From Betaproteobacteria bacterium Ga0077527 (GTDB lineage Bacteria; Pseudomonadota; Gammaproteobacteria; Burkholderiales; SG8-41): a DNA stretch of 64,000 nt. Shown here in pieces: positions 1-10,243 of this stretch. A program made the translations under genes and the position numbers. The notes below the pieces were generated by a model, which saw nothing but the letters and a program-made list of their open reading frames with translations, was not told the DNA's origin and ran no database searches. The DNA lies in NCBI GenBank assembly GCA_001464815.1, contig LNDW01000015.1, forward strand, positions 434,001 to 498,000, written 5' to 3'. The first letter of the stretch is position 1; each line of letters starts with the position of its first letter.

Positions 1-423
1 CGCGCCCGGCGCAGCGGCGACAATGTCGCGCTGCTGATGGTCGACCTCGACAACTTCAAGCCGATCAACGACCGCCACGGCCACGCTGTCGGCGACCATC
101 TGCTGATCACAGTCGCCCAGCGCATCCGCACCGTGATCCGCGAAATCGACACCCTGGCTCGCATCGGCGGCGACGAGTTCGTGTTGCTGCTCGAGGATGT
201 GCGAGAACCCGACAGCATCCGCGGCACCGTCGACAAATTGATGGATGCGATACGCCAGCCGGTGGAGGTCGACTCGGGCGAGAAAATCTCCATCAGCGCC
301 AGCATTGGCGTCGCCTTCGCACCGCTGCATGCGGTGCAGACCGCGCGCCTGCTCGACCGCGCCGATGTCGAGATGTACAAAGCCAAGGCTGGCGGCCGCA
401 ACCGCTACAGCATTGCCGCCTGA
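1..423 (+). CDS. GGDEF-domain protein (diguanylate cyclase), 3' part
   Basis: The reading frame is open from the window edge, so the N-terminus and any sensor domain are missing. What remains is most of a GGDEF domain, which makes cyclic di-GMP from two GTP. The sequence shows the metal/substrate segment [10 protein letters not shown], an RxxD inhibitory site (REID) five residues before the signature, and an intact GGDEF at 166-180. The protein ends in RYSIAA with no EAL domain after it, so it is probably an active, product-inhibited cyclase. The next gene starts 47 bases on behind its own AGGAG ribosome site. Confidence 0.93.
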   Translation, partial: RARRSGDNVALLMVDLDNFKPINDRHGHAVGDHLLITVAQRIRTVIREIDTLARIGGDEFVLLLEDVREPDSIRGTVDKLMDAIRQPVEVDSGEKISISASIGVAFAPLHAVQTARLLDRADVEMYKAKAGGRNRYSIAA

Positions 424-470
424 TCATCCCAAACCCGCAACCAGGCCCATACCCAACCCAGGAGCACGCC

Positions 471-1229
471 ATGAGCACCCCCCCGAAAATCGCCGTCGTC
501 ACCGGTGCCGGCAGCGGCATCGGCAAAGCCACCGCGCTGGCTTTCCTCAAGGACGGCTGGAGCGTGACCCTGGCCGGGCGCCGCGCCGATGCGCTCGAAG
601 CCGCGCTGGCCGAAGCCGGCGCTGACGCCGCACGTGGCCTCGTGGTGTCCGCAGACGTCGGCAATCCCGAGTCAGTGGCAGCGCTGTTCGCGAAAGTGCA
701 GCAGAAATTCGGCCGTGTTGATGTGCTGTTCAACAACGCCGGCCAGAACGCGCCGGGTGTGCCCTTCGAGGACCTGCCCTGGGACAAATGGAAATCGGTG
801 GTCGATACCAACCTGTCCGGCACTTTCCTCTGCGCGCAGGCCGCGTTCCGGATGATGAAGAACCAGTCGCCGCAGGGCGGACGCATCATCAACAACGGCT
901 CGATCTCGGCGCATGCGCCGCGCCCGGATTCGGCGCCATACACCGCATCCAAACATGGCGTATCGGGCCTGACACGCACCATCTCGCTTGACGGCCGCAA
1001 GCACAACATTGCCTGCTGTCAGGTCGATGTCGGCAATGCGATGACCGAACTCGCGGCACGGATGTCCAAGGGTGTGAAGCAGGCTGATGGCGAGATCAAG
1101 GTCGAGCCGATGATCAACGTCACCGATGTCGCGAAATCGGTGCTGTTCATGGCCAACCAGCCGCTCGACGTCAACATCTACCATCTGATGGTGATGGCGA
1201 CGAACATGCCTTACGCCGGGCGCGGTTAA
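471..1229 (+). CDS. SDR-family NAD(P)-dependent oxidoreductase
   Basis: A classical short-chain dehydrogenase of 252 residues, the usual family length. It has the Rossmann motif TGAGSGIG at residues 11-18, NNAG in the middle, a catalytic serine in NGSIS, and the Tyr157/Lys161 pair in YTASK. An AGGAG sequence sits 8 bases before the ATG. Such enzymes are cytosolic and oxidise or reduce alcohol/ketone pairs; the substrate cannot be read from sequence. The gene ends just before a hairpin shared with the convergent ATPase gene. Confidence 0.93.
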   Translation: MSTPPKIAVVTGAGSGIGKATALAFLKDGWSVTLAGRRADALEAALAEAGADAARGLVVSADVGNPESVAALFAKVQQKFGRVDVLFNNAGQNAPGVPFEDLPWDKWKSVVDTNLSGTFLCAQAAFRMMKNQSPQGGRIINNGSISAHAPRPDSAPYTASKHGVSGLTRTISLDGRKHNIACCQVDVGNAMTELAARMSKGVKQADGEIKVEPMINVTDVAKSVLFMANQPLDVNIYHLMVMATNMPYAGRG

Positions 1230-1237
1230 AAAATGAC

Positions 1238-1254
1238 GGCAGCCCCAGGCTGCC
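1238..1254 (-). terminator. Probable intrinsic terminator of the leftward ATPase gene
   Basis: A 7-bp perfect stem (GGCAGCC/GGCTGCC) with a 3-base loop lies between two convergent stop codons. Read leftwards it is followed after four bases by a run of six T, as an intrinsic terminator should be. Read rightwards there is no T run. Confidence 0.6.
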
Positions 1255-1258
1255 GCTT

Positions 1259-2053
1259 CTAGGCGGCGGAGGCGAGCAACTGCCGCGAAAGGCGGCCGGC
1301 GATGGCGGTGATCGCCAGTCCCACCGGCGATCCGGGCGCGCTTTCCAGTAACAACGTGCGGCTGCGCACCGTTTCGCCGACCATCTTGTCGTGCGGAATC
1401 TCGCCGAGGAAACCCAGCCGCGGCGGCGCAGCTTCGGCGCTGGTCAGGAAACGATCCACCACCTGCTGCAGTTGTTTGGTCAGCGTCACTCCTTCGCCGG
1501 CACGGCGGACCTGATTGATCACCAGATGCACACGCTTCAGCCGCCGGTCCGCTGACAACACCTTGATCGTGGCATAGGCATCGGCCAGCGCGGTCGGTTC
1601 CGGCGTGGACACCACCACCAGCTCATCGGCGAGCGAGGCCGCGTACTGAACGAGGTCGGCGATGCCGGCGCCGGTATCGATGAGCAGGCAGTCGTAACGC
1701 CCTTCAAGCCGGTCGAACACCGTGCGCAGGCGCTCACGCAATTCGCCGGAGAGCCTCGAGTATTCGGCGAGGCCCGATCCGGCCGGCAGCACCGAAAAGC
1801 CGCAGGGCGCGGCCAGAATCACGTCATCCAGTTCAACGCCACCGTTGAGCACATCATGCAGCGTCGCCTTCGGTTGCAGATTGAGGATGATGTCGAGGTT
1901 GGCGAGGCCGAGGTCGGCATCCATCACCAGCACACGCTGGCCGGCTCGGGCGAGTGCCGCCGCGAGATTGGCGGTGAAAAAAGTCTTGCCGACGCCACCC
2001 TTGCCGCTGGTCACGGCAATAGTGTGCGTGGCGATGCGGTCGGCGTCTTTCAT
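1259..2053 (-). CDS. MinD/ParA-family ATPase, FlhG/FleN-like
   Basis: A 264-residue deviant Walker A ATPase (SGKGGVGKTFFTANLA near the N-terminus) with DADLGLANLDIIL and LLIDTGAGI, which are typical of FlhG/FleN flagellar-number regulators rather than MinD or chromosomal ParA. The ATG at 2053 was chosen because it forms an ATGA overlap with the stop of the upstream GGDEF gene; a longer reading would run through that gene. No flagellar genes are nearby. The overlap suggests translational coupling to a c-di-GMP enzyme, so a role linking c-di-GMP to motility or polar placement is a reasonable inference only. Confidence 0.88.
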   Translation of the reverse strand: MKDADRIATHTIAVTSGKGGVGKTFFTANLAAALARAGQRVLVMDADLGLANLDIILNLQPKATLHDVLNGGVELDDVILAAPCGFSVLPAGSGLAEYSRLSGELRERLRTVFDRLEGRYDCLLIDTGAGIADLVQYAASLADELVVVSTPEPTALADAYATIKVLSADRRLKRVHLVINQVRRAGEGVTLTKQLQQVVDRFLTSAEAAPPRLGFLGEIPHDKMVGETVRSRTLLLESAPGSPVGLAITAIAGRLSRQLLASAA

Positions 2054-2769
2054 GGCGTGGTGCTCCAGTTCGGATCGAGCAGCGCGGCGCGCTCGTCGGG
2101 GGTGATGGCGGGTTTGGGGGCGTCGGCGAGGCGCACGCAGTTGCGCCCGGCCTGCTTCGCGGCGTACAGCGCACGGTCGGCGGAAGCAATCAGCGCCGAA
2201 GGCGTCACCCCTGCCCAGGGCGCCACCGCGGACACACCGCAACTGATGGTGATCGACAGCGGCGTGCCATCCTCGACAAAAACCTGCGTGTGCTCGACCC
2301 CGGCGCGCAAACGCTCTGCCGCGCGGCAGGCCTGCTGCGGCTGGCTGCTGGGCAGGATCACCGCCCACTCCTCGCCGCCGATGCGCGCCACGGTATCCAT
2401 CGGCCGCAGGCTCGATTCGAGCAGGCTCGCCAGCGTTTTCAGCACACGGTCGCCGGCGGGATGGCCATGCTGATCATTAATCGCCTTGAAGTGATCAATG
2501 TCGATCAGCAGCAGCGACAGCGGCTCGCCGGTGCGCGCGACACGATCCAGCTCGCGGTCGAGCACCAGGCGGAACTGGCGCAGGTTGGCGAGCCCGGTCA
2601 GGCCGTCGCGCGAAGACAGCTCGCACAGCCCGTCGATGACGGCCTGCAGCGTAGCCACGTCAGCCGCGCCCGCGGCCGCAGCCACACCATGACCGGCATG
2701 GCGCAACAGGCGCAGGGCTTCATCGAGATTAAGGTCGCCGTAAGCGGCAACATGCTGCGGTCTATCCAA
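2050..2769 (-). CDS. Diguanylate cyclase with a variant GGEEW signature
   Basis: About 239 residues: a helical N-terminal 50 residues without transmembrane segments, then a GGDEF domain. The signature is GGEEW at residues 131-135, with Trp where Phe is usual, and the RxxD inhibitory site is present (R122, D125). DIDHFKAIND and the catalytic Glu pair are intact, so activity is likely. The start is a TTG without an obvious Shine-Dalgarno sequence, so the N-terminus is uncertain. The stop overlaps the start of the FlhG-like ATPase by four bases. Confidence 0.88.
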   Translation of the reverse strand: MDRPQHVAAYGDLNLDEALRLLRHAGHGVAAAAGAADVATLQAVIDGLCELSSRDGLTGLANLRQFRLVLDRELDRVARTGEPLSLLLIDIDHFKAINDQHGHPAGDRVLKTLASLLESSLRPMDTVARIGGEEWAVILPSSQPQQACRAAERLRAGVEHTQVFVEDGTPLSITISCGVSAVAPWAGVTPSALIASADRALYAAKQAGRNCVRLADAPKPAITPDERAALLDPNWSTTP

Positions 2770-2897
2770 GGTCAGACCGGCGCTGTTTGCGCCGCTCCCG
2801 TGATGGCTAACAGCACGGTTACGGCGGCGCGCGGCGGGGACTTGAGGCTGCTGCTTTTTTCAGAGCCGACGCTGGCGTGGCTGGCGGCGTACCCTGA

Positions 2898-2927
2898 AAA
2901 AATTATTCAATAAAAACAAATACTTAT
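2898..2927 (-). repeat. AT-rich interspersed element, copy 1
   Basis: Read on the minus strand this contains TTTGTTTTTATTGAATAATT preceded by ATAAGTA, the best match to the consensus of the family. It lies 20 bases beyond the ettA stop and upstream of the GGDEF gene, both leftward. Confidence 0.6.
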
Positions 2928-2947
2928 AAAATACCGTCCAGACGCAA

Positions 2948-4612
<1,665 letters not shown>

Positions 4613-4753
4613 GATGCGAAATTCCGGAGGGTTCAAAAAAAGGAATGAAAAAGAACCGCGAGGATACCGAAAACCGGCGGCACGCGGGTAACCAGCGCGA
4701 GTCGTGGATAATGCAGCCTTGCCTAACCCTCAAGGTCAGTCATGGGCAAGACA

Positions 4754-4795
4754 CCCCCTCGCCCCGCTTGCGGGGAGAGGGTTGGGGTGAGGGGC
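4754..4795 (-). repeat. REP-like palindromic repeat, copy 1
   Basis: A C/G-rich imperfect palindrome containing CTCTCCCCGCAAGCGGGG when read on the minus strand, of the CCCTCACCC...CCCTCTCCCC type common between genes in proteobacteria. Two further copies occur in this window. The region between ettA and the next gene holds nothing else recognisable. Confidence 0.7.
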
Positions 4796-4851
4796 TTTGC
4801 TGAGGCGTTTTTATTTCGCTCGTATTCCACCAACCTACACGGATCTCTCGC

Positions 4852-5598
4852 ATGTCCATCGTCAGCCCCTGGCTCACCCTCGGTTACGTCATCCCCCACC
4901 TCTACACCGACATGGACGCCTACCAGTTCTACCGCGTCGCACCCGACGGCATGATGCTGGTGACCACCGGCCTCAACCTCAAGGAATACAGCCTCGCCGC
5001 GGTCGAAACCGAACTGCCGGCGCTATGGGCGGCCTTCGACCGGCTCAAGGGCAAGAAGGTTGACCGCATTGCCTTGAGCGGCGTGCCGGTGGCTTCAGTC
5101 CTCGGCCGCAAAAAGATGCGTGAAATCCTTGATGAAGGCGCCCAGCGCACCGGCATCCCCTGCGACACGGATCTCGAAGCCCACATCGCGACGCTGAAAC
5201 ACTTTAATGTCACCAAACTCGCACTCGCCACGCGCTGGCCGGAACACGTCAACACCGCGCTGTCGAACTACCTGAAGGAGGCCGGCATCGAAGTGGTGTC
5301 ACTGCGCGCCCAGGGCCGCAACCTTGACCAGAACAAGATCTCCAGCCCGCTCGCCGACCATGAACTGGCGCTGGAGCTGGGCCGCGCCGCCCTCGCCGCC
5401 GCCCCCGAAGCCCAGGCCCTGCTGCTGCCCGGCGGCCTGTGGTTCGCGATCCACGCCGTGCCGATCCTCGAGGCCGAGTTCGGCAAGCCGGTGCTGCTCA
5501 ACATCACCTCGACCACGCGCACCGCGCTCGCTGCCGCGCCGCAGCCGCTGAAGATCAGGCCGGATGCGAAGTGGGGGAAAGTGATGGCGGGCTGTTAG
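4852..5598 (+). CDS. Asp/Glu racemase / arylmalonate decarboxylase-fold protein, cysteines missing
   Basis: A 248-residue protein resembling the maleate isomerase / arylmalonate decarboxylase group (opening SPWLTLGYVIPHLYTDMDAYQFYR, later LLLPGGLWFAIHAVPILE, ending with ITSTTRTAL). Enzymes of this group use one or two cysteines. Here the positions where they are expected read ALSGVPVAS (about 74-82) and LLPGGLWF, with no Cys; the only cysteines are C104 and the last residue. It could be a cofactor-free decarboxylase-like variant or inactive. It converges on the HicB gene with an 8-base gap. Confidence 0.7.
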   Translation: MSIVSPWLTLGYVIPHLYTDMDAYQFYRVAPDGMMLVTTGLNLKEYSLAAVETELPALWAAFDRLKGKKVDRIALSGVPVASVLGRKKMREILDEGAQRTGIPCDTDLEAHIATLKHFNVTKLALATRWPEHVNTALSNYLKEAGIEVVSLRAQGRNLDQNKISSPLADHELALELGRAALAAAPEAQALLLPGGLWFAIHAVPILEAEFGKPVLLNITSTTRTALAAAPQPLKIRPDAKWGKVMAGC

Positions 5599-5606
5599 GC
5601 GCGCGG

Positions 5607-5945
5607 CTAAATTTCCGCAGCCACAGCCTTCTGCAATGTCTCGGTAGCCCACTGATTCAGGCTCTTGCCGCGGGACTGCGCGACAATCAATGCCTTGCTG
5701 TGAACCTCCGGCGGAACCCTGAGCAGCAATTTTCCGGAGGCTGGTTTTTCGGGCGTGATGCCCTGGGACTTGCAGTCTTCGAGGTAATCATCCATCGCCG
5801 CCTTGAACTGGCTGCGCAGCTCCGTGACGGTCTTGCCGTGAAAACTGATCATGCTGCGCAAGCCCAGCACCCGGCCCACAAAAAGATTGTCTCTTTCGTC
5901 GAATTCGATCCGCGCGGAATACCTGGCGTAATTCATCGTGTTCAT
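5607..5945 (-). CDS. hicB: HicB-family antitoxin
   Basis: 112 residues: an N-terminal HicB-like RNase-H-fold segment (YSARIEFDERDNLFVGRV) and a C-terminal ribbon-helix-helix type segment (LLLRVPPEVHSKALIVAQ...SLNQWATE). HicB neutralises the HicA mRNA interferase and autorepresses the operon. The ATG overlaps the hicA stop by four bases (ATGA), the usual toxin-first arrangement. A second Met at residue 4 is an alternative start. Confidence 0.88.
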   Translation of the reverse strand: MNTMNYARYSARIEFDERDNLFVGRVLGLRSMISFHGKTVTELRSQFKAAMDDYLEDCKSQGITPEKPASGKLLLRVPPEVHSKALIVAQSRGKSLNQWATETLQKAVAAEI

Positions 5946-6196
5946 GGTTTCACTCCTGCCCGTTCAAAAAATTCCCGTGCCTCCTCAACCTGGTAACGCC
6001 TGGCTTCCTTGCCCGGGTGTGGCCGGTGACACCGCCACTCCAATCCCTTCAGGACGATTTTGACCCGGGAGCCAGCGCGTTCGACCACCTCACCCCCGAG
6101 CGCCTTTACCAGGGCCTCGATGTCGGAGAACACGACCGAGGCCGGGGTGGGACGTGTGAATACCGCCTGAAGGGTTTTCCGGTGTTTGGAGTTCAC
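5942..6196 (-). CDS. hicA: HicA-family mRNA interferase toxin
   Basis: 84 residues matching the HicA form that begins NSKHRKTLQAVF...SDIEALVKALGGEV and carries GSRVKI and the histidine segment CHRPHP (H57, H60), which probably holds the catalytic His. HicA is a double-stranded-RNA-binding-fold ribonuclease that cleaves mRNA. The start is a GTG at 6196 with no Shine-Dalgarno; a CATAAT-like -10 a few bases upstream could make the transcript nearly leaderless. It forms an operon with the overlapping hicB. Confidence 0.88.
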   Translation of the reverse strand: MNSKHRKTLQAVFTRPTPASVVFSDIEALVKALGGEVVERAGSRVKIVLKGLEWRCHRPHPGKEARRYQVEEAREFFERAGVKP

Positions 6197-6204
6197 TTAA
6201 TTAT

Positions 6205-6223
6205 GCTATCAAAAAATGATAGC
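6205..6223. promoter_or_regulatory. Palindrome in the hicAB promoter
   Basis: A perfect 7-bp inverted repeat, GCTATCA and TGATAGC around five A, sits nine bases upstream of the hicA GTG. It is a good candidate for the HicB operator. The same half-sites recur loosely in front of the mmpA-like gene near 42.2 kb. Confidence 0.55.
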
Positions 6224-6253
6224 AATGGCAAAAACCCCAACGGTGGAGAATGA

Positions 6254-7444
6254 TTATTTCTGCACCGCCGCAACCACTTTGCTGCCAACCATCTTCTCCA
6301 CCTCCGCATCACCATAACCCACCGACTTCAACACCTCCCGCGTGTGCTCCCCCACATGCGGGATGTCGAGCCGGGTGCCGAAGCGCCGGCCGTCCATTTC
6401 AATGGGCAGTACCGGCACCTTGGTTTTGACACCGTTGTTCAGCCGCACCGGCGCGAGGCCGCCGGAGGCGTTGAGGTGTTTGTCCTCGAACAGGTCTTCC
6501 GGCTTGGCGATGGGCGCGAAGGGCAGGCCGAGCTGTTCGCAGCGGTCCATCAGTTCCTGCTTGCCCATTTTTGAGAATATCTCGCTGACGATGGGCAAAA
6601 TTCGTGGCCGCGCTTCGACGCGCTGCGGGTTGGTTTTCAGCGCCGGATCGTTGAACAGTTTGGTCAAGCCGAATGATTCGCAGAACACCTTCCACTGCGT
6701 GTCGGTGACCACGCCAACGAAGACCAGTTCGCCCTCCTTGGTCTTGAAGTTGTCGTAGAGCGCCCAGGCGCGGATGCGGTCGGGCATCGGTTTCACCGGC
6801 TGGCCGGTGGCGTAGCCTTCGAGCATGTGCTGGGCCATCAGGAAAGCGTTGTTCTCGAACAACGCGCTCTGCAGGTACTGGCCCTCGCTGGTGGCATGGC
6901 GCTGGTTGATCGCGGCGAGGATGCCAATGGCGCCGAACATGCCGCCCATCACGTCGTTGACCGAGGCGCCGGCACGCAGCGGGCCGAAACGGCCGCCGGT
7001 CATGTAGGCGAGGCCGCCCATCATCTGCACCACTTCATCGAGCCCGGTGCGGTGCTCGTAGGGCCCGGGCAGGAAACCCTTCATCGAGCAGTAGATCAGC
7101 CGCGGGTTGAGCTTTTTCAGGGCGTCGTAGCCGAAGCCGAGCTTGTCCATCGCGCCGGGACGGAAGTTCTCGGTGACCACGTCGGCGCTGGCGATCAGCT
7201 TCAGCACCAGCTCGCGGCCCTGTTCCGACTTGAGGTCGACCGCGATGCTTTTCTTGTTGCGGTTGTAGGTCGGGAAAAAGCCGGCGCCGGAAGCCGTCAG
7301 CTTGCGCGTATGGTCGCCGTCGAGCGGCTCGACCTTGATCACCTCGGCGCCAAGGTCAGCAAGCACCAGGCCGCAGGTCGGGCCCATGACAACGTGGCAG
7401 AACTCGATGACGCGGATGCCTTCGAGGGGGAGTTTTTTATTCAT
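6254..7444 (-). CDS. CaiB/BaiF-family (type III) CoA-transferase
   Basis: 396 residues, standard for class III CoA-transferases. The N-terminus (LEGIRVIEFCHVVMGPTCG...DLGAEVIKVE) and NRNKKSIAVDLK are diagnostic, and the catalytic Asp is in HRTGLDEVVQMMGG. The family moves CoA between carboxylic acids as interlocked homodimers. The next gene on the strand encodes an HMG-CoA-lyase-like enzyme, so the pair probably activates and then cleaves a branched hydroxy-dicarboxylate. The substrate is unknown. Confidence 0.94.
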   Translation of the reverse strand: MNKKLPLEGIRVIEFCHVVMGPTCGLVLADLGAEVIKVEPLDGDHTRKLTASGAGFFPTYNRNKKSIAVDLKSEQGRELVLKLIASADVVTENFRPGAMDKLGFGYDALKKLNPRLIYCSMKGFLPGPYEHRTGLDEVVQMMGGLAYMTGGRFGPLRAGASVNDVMGGMFGAIGILAAINQRHATSEGQYLQSALFENNAFLMAQHMLEGYATGQPVKPMPDRIRAWALYDNFKTKEGELVFVGVVTDTQWKVFCESFGLTKLFNDPALKTNPQRVEARPRILPIVSEIFSKMGKQELMDRCEQLGLPFAPIAKPEDLFEDKHLNASGGLAPVRLNNGVKTKVPVLPIEMDGRRFGTRLDIPHVGEHTREVLKSVGYGDAEVEKMVGSKVVAAVQK

Positions 7445-7485
7445 GATGGATTCCGTTGCTTGAGTACAGGAAATTGAGCGTAATC

Positions 7486-7530
7486 GCAGCCCCTGACCCT
7501 AGCCCTCTCCCCGTTTTCCGGGGAGAGGGA
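7486..7530 (+). repeat. REP-like palindromic repeat, copy 2
   Basis: A sequence of the GCAGCCCCTGACCC...CCCTCTCCCC type with a CTCTCCCC/GGGGAGAG stem. It lies between the CoA-transferase and the lyase genes and could fold in a shared transcript. Confidence 0.7.
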
Positions 7531-7553
7531 ACATGCGGTGTCCGGGCCGATGT

Positions 7554-8495
7554 TTAATTCGAACGTGTCGCGGGAATGAAGCCCTTGGTGATGCCGGCCA
7601 GCGGCACGTAGCCATACAGCGGCTCGCCGGGTATGCCTTCTTCAAGTATGCCGCGCAGTGCCAGCAACTGGTCGAGGTTGATACCGGTGCGCAGGCCCAT
7701 GGACTCGAGCATGAACACCAGGTCCTCGGTGACGATGTTGCCGGAGGCACCCGGCGCAAATGGGCAGCCGCCAAGGCCGGCGAGTGAACTGTCGAAAGTG
7801 GTGACGCCGACTTCCAGTGCCGCGACCACATTGGCGAGGCCCAACCCGCGCGTGTTGTGCAGATGCGCGCCAGACAGCCGGTCGCCGATCGCGGCGCGCA
7901 CTTTTTTGAACACGCGGCGGACCTGCTCGGGATTGGCATAACCCGTGGTGTCGGCGAGGCCCACTTCGTCGCAGCCGGCCTCGACCGAGGCCACGGCCAT
8001 GCGCACCACCTCATCTTCGCTGACCGCACCCTCCAGCGTGCAGCCGAACACCGTGGACAGACCGGATTCGATCACCGGGCGCTTCTCTTTCGGCAGGCTG
8101 TCGCGGAATTCGCAGATTTTTTTGGCGCTGGCGATGGCTTCATCCGGCGTCATCCGCACATTGGCCAGGCTGTGTTCGCGTGAAACCGAAATAGTCAGCG
8201 TCAGCTTGTGTACGCCGGCTTCCATCGCGCGCTGCGCGCCCCTGAAGTTCGGCGCGAGTGCGGCGACATGCAGGCCGGGAATGGTCAGGCTGTGCGCCAC
8301 CACCTCGGCCGCATCGACCATCTGCGGAATCAGTTTCGGCGGCACGAAGGAACAGACCTCGATTTCGCGGATGCCGGCCGCCGCCGCCGCGCTGATCCAG
8401 CGCTTCTTGTATTCCGTGGGCATGAAGGCCTTGGTGTTCTGCAGGCCGTCGCGCGGACCCACTTCGCTGATCAGGATGTCGATGTCTTTGTTCAT
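7554..8495 (-). CDS. HMG-CoA-lyase-like enzyme (DRE-TIM aldolase)
   Basis: 313 residues beginning ISEVGPRDGLQN, the DRE-TIM metal/substrate motif, with FVPPKLIPQM, GLADTTGYANPEQV, a metal-binding HLHNTRGLGLAN and the Cys loop GGCPFAPGASGN. It should cleave a 3-hydroxy-3-methylacyl-CoA to acetyl-CoA plus a keto product. The ATG at 8495 was chosen because the family N-terminus begins there. It precedes the CoA-transferase on the same strand, with a REP-like repeat between them. Confidence 0.94.
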   Translation of the reverse strand: MNKDIDILISEVGPRDGLQNTKAFMPTEYKKRWISAAAAAGIREIEVCSFVPPKLIPQMVDAAEVVAHSLTIPGLHVAALAPNFRGAQRAMEAGVHKLTLTISVSREHSLANVRMTPDEAIASAKKICEFRDSLPKEKRPVIESGLSTVFGCTLEGAVSEDEVVRMAVASVEAGCDEVGLADTTGYANPEQVRRVFKKVRAAIGDRLSGAHLHNTRGLGLANVVAALEVGVTTFDSSLAGLGGCPFAPGASGNIVTEDLVFMLESMGLRTGINLDQLLALRGILEEGIPGEPLYGYVPLAGITKGFIPATRSN

Positions 8496-8582
8496 GCGGG
8501 CTCCGCTTTCTGGGCTGTGGTGCGGCCGATACTGACACGGCCACCCTGGCCTGCCAATCAGCGGCGCAGCCAAGGATCAATC

Positions 8583-8612
8583 ATAAGTAACTGTTTTTAT
8601 TGATTAATTTAT
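8583..8612 (+). repeat. AT-rich interspersed element, copy 2
   Basis: Contains CTGTTTTTATTGATTAATTT preceded by ATAAGTA. It lies six bases beyond the rhodanese stop and upstream of the lyase gene, in inverse orientation to both. Confidence 0.6.
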
Positions 8613-8617
8613 GTAAC

Positions 8618-10207
8618 TCAGGGAAAGCGCCGGAAACCGAAATCAGCGTCGGTGGCCACCGCATCCAGCAGTTCCACTTCCCACTTCAGGTATTCGCGCA
8701 TCGCCTCCTCGACCTTGTCCTTGCGGTCGAGCGCGCGATAACTCAGGTCATCGGCTTCTCCGGTCATGCGTGTGTCGCCGGTGTCCAGCGCGTAACCCGC
8801 GGCCACCCAGGCCGGCGTGCCACCGGCAAGCACTTGCACTGCCGCCCCGGTCAAACGTGAAGCATCCGCCGCGGCCAGCCTTGCCAGCGCTTCTTCGGCG
8901 GCACTGAACACCAGCAGCGGTGTTGCCGGAATTTTTGGAAGTTGATCCTTCAAGCGCGAGCGCACCACATGCCATGCACCGGGAATGTGGCCCTCGCGAT
9001 GCTGCAGACTGGAGTCGAGGTTGGCGACCTGCGCCTGCCCGTCATCAAGCAGCCGTTTCAGCTCTGCCGCGTTGATCGATGCGGCGTGACTGGATGCACC
9101 ATCGAGCACAGCAGGCACCGGCGTGCCGCGTTCCGTGCAATCCGCCGCGTTTGCCGCCAGCACATACACCTCCTGATGCCCCATCTGCGCCAGCCACGCT
9201 GCAGTCATCGTCGCGCGCACGCCATCGCTGTCGGCCAGCACCACCACCGACGGACGCACGGCGATGAAGGTATCGGTGGCCTGCACCATCTGTCCGCCCG
9301 GCGCATGCACCGCACCCGTCAGGTGGCCGGCCTCGTACTCCTCGGGATTGCGCACATCGAACAGATAGGTCGTGCGCGACGGGTCCGCCTGCAACGCGCG
9401 CAACCGCGCAAGGTCGATGCGGCGCACACCGAAGCGCTGCGCCACCCGCGCCGCCGCCTGCTGCGGCCAGCCCTTGCCGCCATCGGACGGCGCGGGCACG
9501 GCTTCCGTACGACCGTGATTCAACTGCAGCCCGGCGAGTTTCCAGCCCTGGGTACCGTCGCGCAGCGCATAGACCGGATTCGGAAAACCGGCGTTGATCA
9601 GCACCTGAGCGCCGATGATGCTGCGCGTGCGGCCGCCGCAGTTGACCACCACCGTGGTCTGCGGCGACTTCACGAAAGCCGGCATCCGGTACGGCAGCTC
9701 GGCGCTGGGACAATCGAAGGCACCGGGGATGCTGTTGCGTTTGAATTCCGCCAGCGGCCGGCTGTCGACCACCACCAGATCCCTCCCCGCCTTCATCCAG
9801 GCATCGAGTTCGGTTGCGGTGACTTCAGGCGGCGCATCCTCATGCTGGATGTATTCGCCGAAAGCCTTGCTCGGCACATAGACGCCGGTATAGAGCCGCC
9901 CGCCTGCGGCCTTCCACGCGGGAGTGCCGCCATCAAGCACACTGACATTGGCGTATCCGCCGGCTTGCAGTTTTTCCGCAGCACGCGCGGCGAGCCCTTC
10001 ACCGCCGTCACAAACCACAATGCGCACACTCTTGCGCGGCAGCAACGCCGCAACGCGCAGCTCCAGCACGCTCAGCGGCACATTGGACACCCGCAACAGG
10101 TGGCCGGTGTACGAATACACGCCCTCCTCGCGCACATCGAGCACCGCGAGCTCGCCGCCATCATCATAAAGCGCCCGCAGTTGCTGCGGTGTTACCGACT
10201 GCCCCAT
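8618..10207 (-). CDS. Four-domain rhodanese-like protein
   Basis: 529 residues in four rhodanese-type repeats. Repeat 1 (about 1-105) has Cys66 in VVCDGGEG and repeat 2 (about 120-235) has Cys190 in VVNCGGRTRS, so both could carry a persulfide. Repeat 3 (about 265-370) has VVLADSDGVRA and repeat 4 (about 375-490) has LLVFSAAEEA, both without the active Cys. No signal peptide is seen, so it is cytosolic. ATG 10207 follows an AGGAGA site; a TTG three bases upstream is less likely. It is the last gene of the PrpD, UGSC-fusion, rhodanese operon, which suggests sulfur or selenium handling for the selenoprotein (inference). Confidence 0.9.
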   Translation of the reverse strand: MGQSVTPQQLRALYDDGGELAVLDVREEGVYSYTGHLLRVSNVPLSVLELRVAALLPRKSVRIVVCDGGEGLAARAAEKLQAGGYANVSVLDGGTPAWKAAGGRLYTGVYVPSKAFGEYIQHEDAPPEVTATELDAWMKAGRDLVVVDSRPLAEFKRNSIPGAFDCPSAELPYRMPAFVKSPQTTVVVNCGGRTRSIIGAQVLINAGFPNPVYALRDGTQGWKLAGLQLNHGRTEAVPAPSDGGKGWPQQAAARVAQRFGVRRIDLARLRALQADPSRTTYLFDVRNPEEYEAGHLTGAVHAPGGQMVQATDTFIAVRPSVVVLADSDGVRATMTAAWLAQMGHQEVYVLAANAADCTERGTPVPAVLDGASSHAASINAAELKRLLDDGQAQVANLDSSLQHREGHIPGAWHVVRSRLKDQLPKIPATPLLVFSAAEEALARLAAADASRLTGAAVQVLAGGTPAWVAAGYALDTGDTRMTGEADDLSYRALDRKDKVEEAMREYLKWEVELLDAVATDADFGFRRFP

Positions 10208-10243
10208 CAATGGTTTCTCCTGCCTTCAGTTATTCATCAAACA

